The position numbers and the translations under genes were made by a program. Positions 15,574 through 23,918 of a DNA stretch of 64,000 nucleotides are shown in pieces. The notes below the pieces were generated by a model. It worked only from the letters and a program-made list of their open reading frames with translations. It was not told the origin of the DNA and did no database searches. Numbering within the stretch: the first letter of the stretch is position 1; every line of letters starts with the position of its first letter. This stretch comes from Promicromonospora panici (GTDB lineage Bacteria > Actinomycetota > Actinomycetes > Actinomycetales > Cellulomonadaceae), in NCBI RefSeq assembly GCF_900608595.1, contig NZ_UWYY01000030.1, forward strand, positions 1-64,000, written 5' to 3'.

Positions 15574-16782
15574 ATGGCTTTCAACCCGGGTTCCGGCCCG
15601 CAACCCGCCGACCGGCGTGCCCGCGCCGCCGTAGCCGCCCTGTTCCTGACCAACGGCGCGCTGTTCGCCAACCTGGTCCCGCGCTACCCGGAGATCAAGG
15701 CCGCGCTCGACCTGGACAACACCGTCTACGGTCTGGCCGTCGCCGCGTTCCCGACCGGGGCGATCGTCGCGGGGCTCGGCGCGGGCTTCCTGGTCCGCAA
15801 GCTGGGCTCCGCGCAGGCGGCGGTGGCGGGGACCATCCTCACCGGCCTGGGCGTGCTGGCCGCCGGGCTCGCGCCGTCGTTCGGCCTCCTGGTGGCGGCG
15901 CTGCTCCTGGGCGGGGCCATGGACGCCGTCACCGACGTCGCGCAGAACGCCCACGGCCTGCGGGTACAGCGCCGGTACGGGCGCTCGATCATCAACAGCT
16001 TCCACGCGGTGTGGTCCATCGGTGCCGTGCTGGGCGGGTCCATGGGCGCCGCCGCCATCGCGCTCGGCCTCCCGCTCGGTGCGCACCTCGGCATCTCGAC
16101 GGCGATCTTCGCCACGGTCGCCCTCGTGGCCCTCCGGTTCCGGCTCCCCGGACGAGACGGCGAGGACGCCGCCGCGGCCCACGAGACGCGGGCGGCCGGC
16201 GCGCGGGGCGCCGTCCTGAGCCGGCGCACGGTGCTGATCATCACCGCGCTGGTCCTCATCGCCATCGGCGGCGCCCTCGCGGAGGACGCCGGCAGCTCCT
16301 GGGCGACGCTGTACCTGTCCGGCTCCCTCGGCGCTCCCGCCGCGCTCGCCGCCACGGGCTTCGTCGCGCTCGTGGGCTCCCAGTTCGTCGGGCGTCTGCT
16401 CGGCGACCGCATGGTGGACCGGTTCGGCCAGCGGACGGTCGCCCGGGGCGGCGGCCTCATCATCGCGCTCGGCATGGGGCTGGCGCTGGCCTTCCCGACC
16501 GTGCCCGGCACGATCGCCGGTTTCGCCGCGGTCGGCCTGGGCAGCGCGACCCTGGTTCCGGCCGCCATGCACGAGGCGGACGAGCTGCCGGGCCTGCGCG
16601 CCGGCACCGGCCTGACCATCGTGTCCTGGCTGATGCGGCTGGGCTTCCTGGCCTCCCCACCGCTGGTCGGCATGGTCGCCGACGCCGTCGGCCTGCGCTA
16701 CGGCTTGCTGGTCGTGCCGATCGCCGCCGTTCTGGTCATCCTCCTGGCGGGCGTCCTCCAACCCCGCACCCGGACCCGCTGA
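15574..16782 (+). CDS. MFS transporter (YbjJ-like)
   Basis: A 402-residue, twelve-helix major facilitator. The N-terminal half has FLTNGALFANLVPRYPEIKAAL and the conserved inter-helix loop KLGSAQAAVAG. The second half has VALVGSQFVGRLLGDRMVDRFGQR, the repeated loop motif. The overall pattern resembles the YbjJ/fucose-type group. Cargo is unknown. ATG 15574 follows the two palindromes and gives the canonical N-terminus; upstream in-frame residues run through the operators. It probably forms a regulated pair with the TetR gene. Confidence 0.85.
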   Translation: MAFNPGSGPQPADRRARAAVAALFLTNGALFANLVPRYPEIKAALDLDNTVYGLAVAAFPTGAIVAGLGAGFLVRKLGSAQAAVAGTILTGLGVLAAGLAPSFGLLVAALLLGGAMDAVTDVAQNAHGLRVQRRYGRSIINSFHAVWSIGAVLGGSMGAAAIALGLPLGAHLGISTAIFATVALVALRFRLPGRDGEDAAAAHETRAAGARGAVLSRRTVLIITALVLIAIGGALAEDAGSSWATLYLSGSLGAPAALAATGFVALVGSQFVGRLLGDRMVDRFGQRTVARGGGLIIALGMGLALAFPTVPGTIAGFAAVGLGSATLVPAAMHEADELPGLRAGTGLTIVSWLMRLGFLASPPLVGMVADAVGLRYGLLVVPIAAVLVILLAGVLQPRTRTR

Positions 16783-16788
16783 GTGCTG

Positions 16789-17217
16789 TCAGGAGGTTGC
16801 GCCCTGGCGGAACACGCGCTCATACAGGTCGGCCGCCTCGTCCACCACCGAGCGGTCGATCGAGGCTATCGGGGTGGTGTCGACCAGGAGCGGCTCACAG
16901 TCCGGCCCGCGGCCCGCGATCTCGCCGGTCAGGACCCAGGGATAGCGGTCTGGGGCCAGCAGGTGCGCGTACTGGCACAGCTGCCGTGCGAGCCAGTGCT
17001 CGGGCTGCCGGTCCCACCACGGCTCCGGCGTCAGCGGGTTGACGCTGAGCCCGGGCAGCAGGCACCCGCTCTCGTGGTCCCGGCTCGCCGTGGCGGCGTC
17101 GGCCACCGGGCCGGCGCTGAACCGCACATAGAGCGGTGACAGCGCCTCGACGAGCTGTGCGACATCGGCGAGCGAGCGCAGGTGCGGCACCCCCGGCAGC
17201 ATCCCGGCTTCATCCAC
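16789..17217 (-). CDS. DUF6098 family protein
   Basis: A 142-residue soluble protein with features of DUF6098: LRSLADVAQLVEALSPLYVRFSAGP, then SRDHESGCLLPGLSVNPL, EPWW and GRGPDCEPL. Function unknown. It starts 40 bases after the P450 stop on the same strand. A GTG at 17217 is chosen because AGGAGG (17226-17231) stands eight bases before it. The purine-rich leader repeats GGAGGAGAGAGGAGAGGAGG. Co-transcription with the P450 is likely. Confidence 0.75.
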   Translation of the reverse strand: MDEAGMLPGVPHLRSLADVAQLVEALSPLYVRFSAGPVADAATASRDHESGCLLPGLSVNPLTPEPWWDRQPEHWLARQLCQYAHLLAPDRYPWVLTGEIAGRGPDCEPLLVDTTPIASIDRSVVDEAADLYERVFRQGATS

Positions 17218-17257
17218 GACGCGCGCCTCCTCTCCTCTCTCCTCCACCGCCGCGCAC

Positions 17258-18610
17258 TCAGGCGGTGCCGGCGATCCTGAAACGCAGGCCCAGATGGTCC
17301 ACCGTGGCGGGCAGCGGGTCCCGCGCCAGGTAGCGCCCCCGCTCGACGCGCAGGTCCCGCACGGCCAGCCGCGCCAGCAGGTGGGAGGTGACCAGCAGCA
17401 CGACGTTCCGGCCGGGGCACGCGACCGGCCCGCCACTGAACGGGACCAGCCCCCAGTCGGCGTTGTTACGGCCGTCCAGCCACGCCTCGGGGACGAACGC
17501 GTCGGCATGCTCCAGGCGTCGCTGGTCCCGGTGGAAGAACGAGCTCACGACGACGAACCCCGTGTGGGTGGGCAGGACCCGCTCCCCCCAGCGGGTGGGG
17601 CCGGTCGAGTCCCGCAGCACGGCGAGCGTCGTCGGCCACAGGCGTACCGACTCCAGCACGCAGGCCCGCGCGTAGGGCAGGAGGGCTGGACCCCGCCCCG
17701 CCGTCTGCCAGGGTGACGGGCCGACCGGGTCCGCCTCCTCGAGCACCCGCTCGCGCACCTCGGGGCGGGCCGCGACGATCGCGAGCGCCCGCAGGGTCAC
17801 GGCGCCCGCGGCGTCGAACGCGAACAGCCAGTGCGGCACCTGGCCCACTGCCGTCGCCGGTCCGCGGTCGTACGCCGCCGCGGCGAGCGAACCCGGTTCC
17901 GGGGCGAACAGGTAGGACCCGATCCGGCGCTCCAGCTCCTCCCGGAGCCGCCCCCGCCTCGGGTGCAGCGACGACCAGTTCGCGTCCCGGCGCAGCGCGT
18001 TCAGGTCCGCGATGAGCTCTCGGTCCCCGCGGGCCTTTGGGCCGAGCACGATCTCCAGCACGATGCCCCACCAGACGTCGGCGAAGCTCTCGGCGTCGAG
18101 CAGCCCGGTCGAGTCGAGCTGCCGGGTCAGCGCCGTCATGCCGCGTCGCACGGCGTCGACGAACGCGGCCCCTTCGTCGTGCACGGCCCGGTCCGCCTGC
18201 AGCGCGGCCTCGTTGAACGGCCTGCGGTGCCAGCGCTCGGCGGTGGACGAGATGAGCACGCCCTCGGGCTGGAAGTGCGCGAGCGCGCCGCGCTTCTCCT
18301 TCGTGGCGGGGGTGAAGGGCTCGGGTGAGTTCTCCAGGAGGCGGCGCACGTCGTCGGGCTCCGTGACCACGACGAAGCGCCGCAGCCCGAGCCGCAGCAC
18401 GAGCGGCGCCCCGCCGTGGCGCTCGCGCAGCCCGGTCAGGACGGCGCGCGCCGCGCGGTCGGTCTGGTGCCGCTCCGCCCAGGCGGTCGCCCGCGGTCGG
18501 CGGACTATCACGCCCTGGACGATCAGCGGCGCCAGCACCGTGCGCACGACGCGCGCGGTCTCGGCGGCGGTCAGGTCGACTGGGGTCCGGCCGACGGGCG
18601 CGGGGCTCAT
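17258..18610 (-). CDS. Cytochrome P450
   Basis: A 450-residue heme monooxygenase. The heme-ligand loop is FSGGPVACPGR (cysteine near residue 397). The K-helix ExxR is ESVR near 318. The I-helix has AAGAVT in place of the usual AGxxT oxygen-activation site. The N-terminus lacks a membrane anchor, so it is soluble. No ferredoxin gene is adjacent; the nearest is at 11.2 kb. Its partner gene encodes DUF6098. Substrate unknown. Confidence 0.9.
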   Translation of the reverse strand: MSPAPVGRTPVDLTAAETARVVRTVLAPLIVQGVIVRRPRATAWAERHQTDRAARAVLTGLRERHGGAPLVLRLGLRRFVVVTEPDDVRRLLENSPEPFTPATKEKRGALAHFQPEGVLISSTAERWHRRPFNEAALQADRAVHDEGAAFVDAVRRGMTALTRQLDSTGLLDAESFADVWWGIVLEIVLGPKARGDRELIADLNALRRDANWSSLHPRRGRLREELERRIGSYLFAPEPGSLAAAAYDRGPATAVGQVPHWLFAFDAAGAVTLRALAIVAARPEVRERVLEEADPVGPSPWQTAGRGPALLPYARACVLESVRLWPTTLAVLRDSTGPTRWGERVLPTHTGFVVVSSFFHRDQRRLEHADAFVPEAWLDGRNNADWGLVPFSGGPVACPGRNVVLLVTSHLLARLAVRDLRVERGRYLARDPLPATVDHLGLRFRIAGTA

Positions 18611-18638
18611 GGCGTCTCCTCACCTGTCGGCGGCACGC

Positions 18639-19055
18639 TCAGCGGTTCGGCTCCGCCTCGGAGATGTCCGCGAGCGCGGACGACGGGTCCCGGGTGATCG
18701 CGAGGTCACCGATCGAGACGATCCCGACGGCCACGTCGCCGTCCATCACGGGTACTCGCCGGACGGCGGCGGAGCGCATCACCTCGACGGCGGTCTCGAC
18801 AGGGTCGCTGGGGCCGACGGTGACGAGCTCCTCGCTCGCTACCTGCCTGACGGGCGCCTCGACGCCCAGGCCCTCGGCGAGACCGCGGACCACGAGGTCG
18901 CGGTCGGTGATGATCCCGACGGTCCTGGACTCGGACTGCACGACCAGGGCGCCTACGTCCTGCGAGGCCATTGCCCGTGCGGCGACCTGAATCGTGTCGG
19001 ACAGGTCGACGGCGGTCGGTGCTGGTGTCATGACATCGGCGACGGTCTGAACCAT
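18639..19055 (-). CDS. CBS-domain protein (Hrp1-like), copy 1
   Basis: A 138-residue protein made of two CBS motifs: VADVMTPAPTAV...DVGALVV...GIITDRDLVVRGLA and LVTVGPSDPVETAVEVM...VRRVPVMDGD...GIVSIGDLA. It resembles mycobacterial hypoxic response protein 1. CBS pairs bind adenosyl ligands or metals. A close paralogue is at 21325-21744; by hand count about 100 of 138 positions are identical. It probably belongs to a stress/dormancy group with the flavodoxin-like and Cys-rich proteins nearby. Confidence 0.88.
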   Translation of the reverse strand: MVQTVADVMTPAPTAVDLSDTIQVAARAMASQDVGALVVQSESRTVGIITDRDLVVRGLAEGLGVEAPVRQVASEELVTVGPSDPVETAVEVMRSAAVRRVPVMDGDVAVGIVSIGDLAITRDPSSALADISEAEPNR

Positions 19056-19154
19056 GTCGCTCTCCTTCCACGGTTGAGCCGACGGCGGGCTGCTTCACCG
19101 ACAGATCCACCATGCCCCGGTGGCTGCCCGCTCGCATGCCGGGTATCGCGGTGC

Positions 19155-19397
19155 TCAGACGCCGACGCTGTCGGTGATCCGGGCACCGGTCGTGACCCGT
19201 GCGCAGTGGCTGCAGCAGTAGGTCTTGTCGTCGATTTCGACGCCATGGCCGAGCACCGTGCAGCCGCAGTGGGCGCACCGTGGGGCCATGGCGTGGACTG
19301 CGCACTCGAACGAGTCGAAGGTGCCCTTCGCCCCGTCGTCCTTCGTGATCGTGAACGTGTGGGCGTACTCGTTGCCGCACATGTCGCAGGTGGCCAT
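19155..19397 (-). CDS. Small Cys-rich zinc-ribbon protein (prokaryotic metallothionein-like)
   Basis: An 80-residue protein with three Cys groups: CDMCGNEY at the start, CAHCGCTVLGHGV in the middle and YCCSHCAR near the end. A conserved FDSFECAVHAMAP lies between them. This pattern matches small actinobacterial proteins annotated as metallothionein-like or zinc ribbon; zinc binding is likely. GGAGGAC precedes the ATG. It follows the reductase gene after a tandem 12-base repeat. Confidence 0.75.
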   Translation of the reverse strand: MATCDMCGNEYAHTFTITKDDGAKGTFDSFECAVHAMAPRCAHCGCTVLGHGVEIDDKTYCCSHCARVTTGARITDSVGV

Positions 19398-19413
19398 GTC
19401 GTCCTCCTCTGTT

Positions 19414-19467
19414 GGTTCGGCTGCTGGTTCGGCTGCTGGTTCGGCTGCTGGTTCGGCTGCTGGTTCA
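19414..19467. repeat. Tandem 12-base repeat (four copies plus a part)
   Basis: GGTTCGGCTGCT occurs at 19414, 19426, 19438 and 19450, followed by a partial copy that ends in the stop codon of the reductase gene (19465-19467). It fills most of the 67-base gap before the Cys-rich protein gene. Copies are exact, so the number may vary between strains. Confidence 0.85.
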
Positions 19468-20070
19468 GGTCTTGGGTGGCGGCACCGGCTGGGCCGCGAG
19501 CGCCGACGCCACGGAGTACAGGTTGTGCGCCATGAGCCGGCCGGTGCTGTGCGACCACTCGTGCCCGTGCTCGGTCTGCGGGTAGTCGGCACCCGGACCG
19601 GGGCCCTGGTTCCAGTAGGTCCACGCCTGGCCGGGAACCGTGTACCCGATGTCGCCGAGGGCGCCGCCGATCTCGGAGATCACGTGGTGCGCGCCGTCCT
19701 CGTTGCCGGTCACGACCACACCGGCGACGCGGTTGTACGCGACGGGTGTGCCGTCCTGCGCCGTCTCGGAGAGCATCGCGTCCATGCGTTCGAGCATGCG
19801 CTGCGCGATGGACGAGGGTCGGCCGAGCCAGGTCGGGGTGGCGACGACGAGGATCTCGGCGCCGAGCAGCCGCTCGTGCACGCCCGGCCAGGTGTCGCCG
19901 TCGCCCAGGTCGGTGAGGACTCCGGGCGGGATGTTCAGGTCGGCGAGCCGGAGGTGCTCCACCGTCACGCCGCGCTCGCGGAGGGCGTCGGCGACCACCG
20001 TCGCGAGCGCCTCCGTGTTGGACGGCTCGGGGGACTTCTTGAGCGTGCAGCTGATGAAAAGGGCCTTCAC
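19465..20070 (-). CDS. NADPH-dependent FMN reductase / flavodoxin-fold protein
   Basis: A 201-residue flavodoxin-like protein. It has ALFISCTLKKSPEPSNTEAL (FMN phosphate loop), VVATPTWLGRPSSIAQRMLERMD in the middle and VVVTGNEDGAHHVISEIGGAL later, the NAD(P)H-dependent FMN reductase (WrbA/SsuE-like) order. Likely role: quinone or flavin reduction in the cytoplasm. The start is a GTG at 20070 with AGGTG before it. The stop lies in a 12-base tandem repeat. Confidence 0.82.
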   Translation of the reverse strand: MKALFISCTLKKSPEPSNTEALATVVADALRERGVTVEHLRLADLNIPPGVLTDLGDGDTWPGVHERLLGAEILVVATPTWLGRPSSIAQRMLERMDAMLSETAQDGTPVAYNRVAGVVVTGNEDGAHHVISEIGGALGDIGYTVPGQAWTYWNQGPGPGADYPQTEHGHEWSHSTGRLMAHNLYSVASALAAQPVPPPKT

Positions 20071-20168
20071 GGGGGCACCTCGGCAGGTCTGATCGGCAGC
20101 CGCTTCTCGACCTCTGCCAACGTAACGCCGTCCCGGTCCGGCCGCCGCCCGGCGGTCTGGCGGCGCCG

Positions 20169-21302
20169 TCACGAGCGCAGGGCGTCGGCTCCGCGCGCGA
20201 GGTTCACGATGAGCGCCCCGGCGACGAAGTAGTCCTGGTCCGACGAGCGCCGGGTCGCGCGGACCTGGTCGCGGAGCTCGTCGAGCGACTCGTCGAGCCG
20301 GCGGACGGCGTCGGCGGCCTCCTGCGCGGCACTGCCGGCCTCGTCCGCGTGGGCCGCCTCCCGGGTCTCGGCCGCACGCAGGGCCGAGGCGAACGCCCGG
20401 AGCGTGCCGGCGAACGTGGGCCTGAGCTGCCGGCCGAGGGCGACGTCGTCGCGCCCGTCCCGCTCCCACTCGACGAGCAGGCGCACTATCTCGTCGACCA
20501 CCTCGGCCGACGTGCCCAGCGCTCCGGCGCGGCGCGTCTGGGACGCCACCCAGTACCCGTTGCCGTTGTGCCGCACCCGCAGGTTCGCGCGGGAGGCCTC
20601 GCGTGTCTGGGCGACCGCGGCGCGCGCCCCCTCGATCGTGGGGAAGAGCCGGTGCCGGCGGGCCTCCCACTCGTCGGGCGCCAGTGTCCCCTCGTCCTCG
20701 AGCCAGCCGGCCAGCGCCTCCACCTGTTGGGCGAGCCCGTCGCGCAGCCGGGCCAGCGCGAGCTCGGACGGCGTCAGCGGCAACGGCGGGAGCAGCAGGT
20801 TGACGCCGATCCCGAGCGCCGCACCGACCACGATCAGCCCCGCGTAGGAGCCGATGTACGCGACCCCGTCGCCCTCACCCAGGATGAGCACGAAGATCGC
20901 CGACATGACGGCCCAGTCCCCCATGTCGCCGAGGATGCGCCAGCCCACGCACACCAGCGCGATACCCACGACCGCCGCGATCTCCAGGGGACCGGGCAGC
21001 GGCACGAGGTCCACGACGCGGGCGATGACGGCGCCGAGCAGAACCGCGGCGACGGCCTGGAGGGAGTCGCGCACCGACCGCACGACCGTGCTGGTGGTGG
21101 CGAGCACCGCGCCCAGCGGGGCGTAGTACGGGTACTCGGAGAACGGCGCGGGCACCAGGGTCCCGGCGAACCAGGCGAGAGTTGCTGCCAGCGCCCCCTT
21201 GACCGCCAGCGACCAGCGGGGGTGGCGCACCCAGGTGCGGCGGGCGGCCGCGAGGAAGCCCGCCGGCGGCGCTGCGACGAGTGAGGGCTGGCGAGCAACC
21301 AC
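20169..21302 (-). CDS. FUSC/aromatic acid exporter family membrane protein
   Basis: A 377-residue protein. The N-terminal half has about six membrane helices, including PYYAPLGAVLATTSTVVRSV, the typical ArAE/FUSC segment, and a later repeat VAYIGSYAGLIVVGAALGIGVNLLLPP. The C-terminal half (about 190-370) is a long soluble helical domain. Related proteins export aromatic acids or stabilise membranes. A GTG at 21302 is chosen, 22 bases after the CBS stop on the same strand, so the two are probably co-transcribed. Confidence 0.78.
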   Translation of the reverse strand: MVARQPSLVAAPPAGFLAAARRTWVRHPRWSLAVKGALAATLAWFAGTLVPAPFSEYPYYAPLGAVLATTSTVVRSVRDSLQAVAAVLLGAVIARVVDLVPLPGPLEIAAVVGIALVCVGWRILGDMGDWAVMSAIFVLILGEGDGVAYIGSYAGLIVVGAALGIGVNLLLPPLPLTPSELALARLRDGLAQQVEALAGWLEDEGTLAPDEWEARRHRLFPTIEGARAAVAQTREASRANLRVRHNGNGYWVASQTRRAGALGTSAEVVDEIVRLLVEWERDGRDDVALGRQLRPTFAGTLRAFASALRAAETREAAHADEAGSAAQEAADAVRRLDESLDELRDQVRATRRSSDQDYFVAGALIVNLARGADALRS

Positions 21303-21324
21303 GATCTTCAGTCGTGCGCCAGGC

Positions 21325-21744
21325 TCAGTCGTTGGGCTCGGCCTCGGAGATGTCCGCCAGCGCCGACGCCGGGTCGCGTTCGACGGCGAGGTCACCGATC
21401 GAGACGATGCCCACCACGGTGTCGCCGTCCAGCACGGGAATCCGGCGGACGGCGGCGGCGCGCATCATCTCGACGGCGGTCTCGGCGGCGACGCCTGGGC
21501 CGACCGTGACGATGTCCTCGCTCGCGACCTCGCCGACCATCGCCTCGAGGCCGAGGCCCTCGGCGAGCCCGCGCACCACGATGTCCCGGTCGGTGACGAT
21601 CCCGATCGTCGTGTGCCCGGCCTGCACGACCAGGGCACCCACGTCCTGCGCGGCCATCAGCTGCGCCGCGGTCTGGAGCGTCTCGGACATGCCGATCGTG
21701 GACGGCGCCGGGGTCATGACGTCGGCAACTGTCTGCTGAACCAT
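21325..21744 (-). CDS. CBS-domain protein (Hrp1-like), copy 2
   Basis: A 139-residue paralogue of the 18639-19055 protein with the same two CBS motifs and the identical ending ALADISEAEPN. The duplication includes upstream sequence: both leaders share GCCGACGGCGG and a GCTCGCAT box. Here it precedes a FUSC membrane protein gene and may regulate it, whereas copy 1 follows a Cys-rich protein gene. Confidence 0.88.
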   Translation of the reverse strand: MVQQTVADVMTPAPSTIGMSETLQTAAQLMAAQDVGALVVQAGHTTIGIVTDRDIVVRGLAEGLGLEAMVGEVASEDIVTVGPGVAAETAVEMMRAAAVRRIPVLDGDTVVGIVSIGDLAVERDPASALADISEAEPND

Positions 21745-21852
21745 GGAGCGCTCCTTTCCTGGTGCGGCTCGCCTGCGGCAGGGCCGACGGCGGACGCCCC
21801 GCCGTGGCTTCCACCGTGCCGCGCGGGGGTACCGCTCGCATCCTGTCGGGGT

Positions 21853-22731
21853 TCAGATCAGGGACTTCTCGAAGAACACCTCGTCGTACGGGCTGTCCAC
21901 GAGGTACGGCCCGATCTCGCGGTAGCCGACCCGCCCGTACATCGCCAATGCCTCGGTGAGCACGCTGTTGGTGCCGAGCACGGCTCGCGCGTAGCCGAGG
22001 CGGCGCGCCTCGTCCTCCAGGCGCCGCAGCAGTCGCGCGCCCAGGCCCGCGCCCCGCCAGTCCGGCGCGACCCACATGCGCTTGATCTCGCCCGTGGAGT
22101 CGTCGAGGCGCCGCACTCCGCCGCAGGCCACGGGGGCGCCGTCGCTGGCCGCCACCACGAACGCGCCGCTCGGCGCGCGGAGCGCGGCCGCGCCGTCGTC
22201 CCGCGGTTCGGGCACGAAACCGCTGGGGAAGCGCCGGTCGAGCTCGGCGTAGTACTCCCCCAGCGCCGTCCTGGCCGCGTCGGTCACGGGGTCCACCACG
22301 CGCAGGTGCACGGTCGCCGCGCGGATCAGCAGGTCGGCGGTGCCGAGCGCCTCGTCCAGCCGGGCGCGCTGCCGCTCGGTGAGCGGTTCGAGCAGCCCGC
22401 GCGCCTTGCTGTCGGAGCGCTCGTTCAGCTCGCGGTAGGCGGCTTGTCCGTCGGGAGTGAGCGTCACGAGCCGACGACGCCCGTCGGCCGGGTCGGGCCT
22501 TACCTCGACCAGCCCGTCGTCGGCCAGCCTGGACAGGAGCCGGGTCAGGTAGCCCGAGTCGAGGTCGAGCCGCTCGCGCAGGTCCCGGACCGCCGCGCCG
22601 TCGGGCCCCACCTCGAAGAGGAGGCGCGACGCGCCGAGCGGCCGGCCCGTGCCGAGGAACGACTCCTCCAGGGCGCCGATGCGCTGGGTATAGCTGCGGT
22701 TGAAACGACGGACCGTGTCGACGAGCGTCAT
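21853..22731 (-). CDS. MarR-GNAT fusion: transcription regulator with acetyltransferase domain
   Basis: A 292-residue two-domain protein. Residues about 1-140 are a MarR winged helix (LDLDSGYLTRLLSRLADDGLVEV, then DGRRRLVTLT). Residues about 150-290 are a GNAT domain with the acetyl-CoA loop WRGAGLGARLL and ending GYREIGPYL...EVFFEKSL. Such fusions sense or acetylate small molecules and regulate nearby genes. The ATG at 22731 is three bases from an 18-bp palindrome, so autoregulation is likely. The MDR reductase gene is divergent. Confidence 0.85.
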   Translation of the reverse strand: MTLVDTVRRFNRSYTQRIGALEESFLGTGRPLGASRLLFEVGPDGAAVRDLRERLDLDSGYLTRLLSRLADDGLVEVRPDPADGRRRLVTLTPDGQAAYRELNERSDSKARGLLEPLTERQRARLDEALGTADLLIRAATVHLRVVDPVTDAARTALGEYYAELDRRFPSGFVPEPRDDGAAALRAPSGAFVVAASDGAPVACGGVRRLDDSTGEIKRMWVAPDWRGAGLGARLLRRLEDEARRLGYARAVLGTNSVLTEALAMYGRVGYREIGPYLVDSPYDEVFFEKSLI

Positions 22732-22733
22732 AT

Positions 22734-22751
22734 CTCTGACTTTAGTCAGAG
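22734..22751. promoter_or_regulatory. MarR-type operator
   Basis: CTCTGACT, two bases, AGTCAGAG: perfect 8-bp arms placed immediately upstream of the MarR-GNAT start codon. Binding there would block its own translation start region and promoter. Whether it also controls the divergent reductase gene (190 bases away) is unknown. Confidence 0.7.
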
Positions 22752-22924
22752 ACTTCCGGAAGCGGAAGCCTCGTGCGGGACAACTTCCCGGCGTCGCCCT
22801 GAGCATGTGAGTGCGGCATGTGGAGCAATGGAGCGGCCGGGACTCTCACTTCGCATAAGTGGACGCAGGCGTCCGTTAGCGTCGCCGCCGAACGCCAACC
22901 GCGGCAACACAACGGAGACGAATG

Positions 22925-23884
22925 ATGCGAGCAGTGACGATCGAGCGATTCGGTGACCCCAGCGGCATGGTGGTGACCGACGCCCCGGCGCCGATTCCCG
23001 AACCCGGGCAGCTCGTGATCGAGACCGAGGCGATCGGGGTGGGCGGGGTCGATGCCGTGATCCGTCGCGGGACCATCAGCGGATACGGCTTCACCACCGG
23101 GTTGATCCCGGGCAGCGAGGTGGCCGGGACGGTGACCGCGGTGGGTGCGGACGTCGACGCATCGTGGCTGGGCCGCCGGGTGTGGGCGTTCACGCGCACC
23201 GGCGGGTACGCCGAGCGGGCGCTCGCGCAGGTGGGCGACGTCGTCGCGCTTGCCGACGGCCTGTCGTCGATCGACGCGGTGACCTTCGGCAGTTCGGCGA
23301 CCGTCGCGCACTTCGGGCTCGCGCACGCGCACTTCACGTCCGGGGAGTCCGTGCTGGTGCGCGGTGCGGCGGGAAGCATCGGCATCGCTGCGGTCGAGCT
23401 CGCGGCCCGCGGCGGCGCGAGCGCGGTTGCGGTGACGACGTCGTCGGCCCAGCGCGGCAGCCGGTTGCGCGATCTCGGGGCGACACATGTGCTCGACCGC
23501 TCTGGCGACGGCGACTCGAACGCTCCGGAGTCGTACGACGTGATCATCGATATCGTCGGCGGGCCGGACACCGCCGCGTTCGTCGACCGGCTCGCACCGA
23601 ACGGACGGCTGGTCGTCGTCGGCGCGGTCGCCGGGATGCCGCCCGCCGACTTCGGCAAGCAGCTCATCAGCACCTTCCAGCAGTCCCGCTCTGTCGCGAC
23701 GTTCAGCCTCGACACCATCCCCACGCCGGCCAGGGACGCCGTCCGGGCCGAGCTGTTCGCCGCCGCGACACGGGGCGAGCTGCATGCCGTCGTGCACGAC
23801 GTACTGCCGCTGGACCAGGCCGCCGAGGCACACCGGCTGATGGACGGCGGCTCGGTGTTCGGGCGGATCGTGCTCGTGCCGTAG
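22925..23884 (+). CDS. Zinc-independent MDR oxidoreductase (quinone reductase type)
   Basis: A 319-residue medium-chain dehydrogenase/reductase. It has a GroES-like N-terminal domain (GLIPGSEVAGTVTAVGADV) and a Rossmann domain with VRGAAGSIGIAAVELAA near residue 145. Zinc ligands are absent, as in NADPH:quinone reductases. Ends EAHRLMDGGSVFGRIVLVP. Two ATGs stand in a row; the second (22925) is better spaced from GGAG at 22914. It is divergent from the MarR-GNAT gene. Confidence 0.85.
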   Translation: MRAVTIERFGDPSGMVVTDAPAPIPEPGQLVIETEAIGVGGVDAVIRRGTISGYGFTTGLIPGSEVAGTVTAVGADVDASWLGRRVWAFTRTGGYAERALAQVGDVVALADGLSSIDAVTFGSSATVAHFGLAHAHFTSGESVLVRGAAGSIGIAAVELAARGGASAVAVTTSSAQRGSRLRDLGATHVLDRSGDGDSNAPESYDVIIDIVGGPDTAAFVDRLAPNGRLVVVGAVAGMPPADFGKQLISTFQQSRSVATFSLDTIPTPARDAVRAELFAAATRGELHAVVHDVLPLDQAAEAHRLMDGGSVFGRIVLVP

Positions 23885-23918
23885 CGCTTGACCGTGTGCA
23901 GGAACACGGCTTCAACCG

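Noticed and set aside
19414-19467. CRISPR-like repetition
   Set aside because: The repeats are 12 bases and directly adjacent with no spacers; it is a simple tandem repeat.
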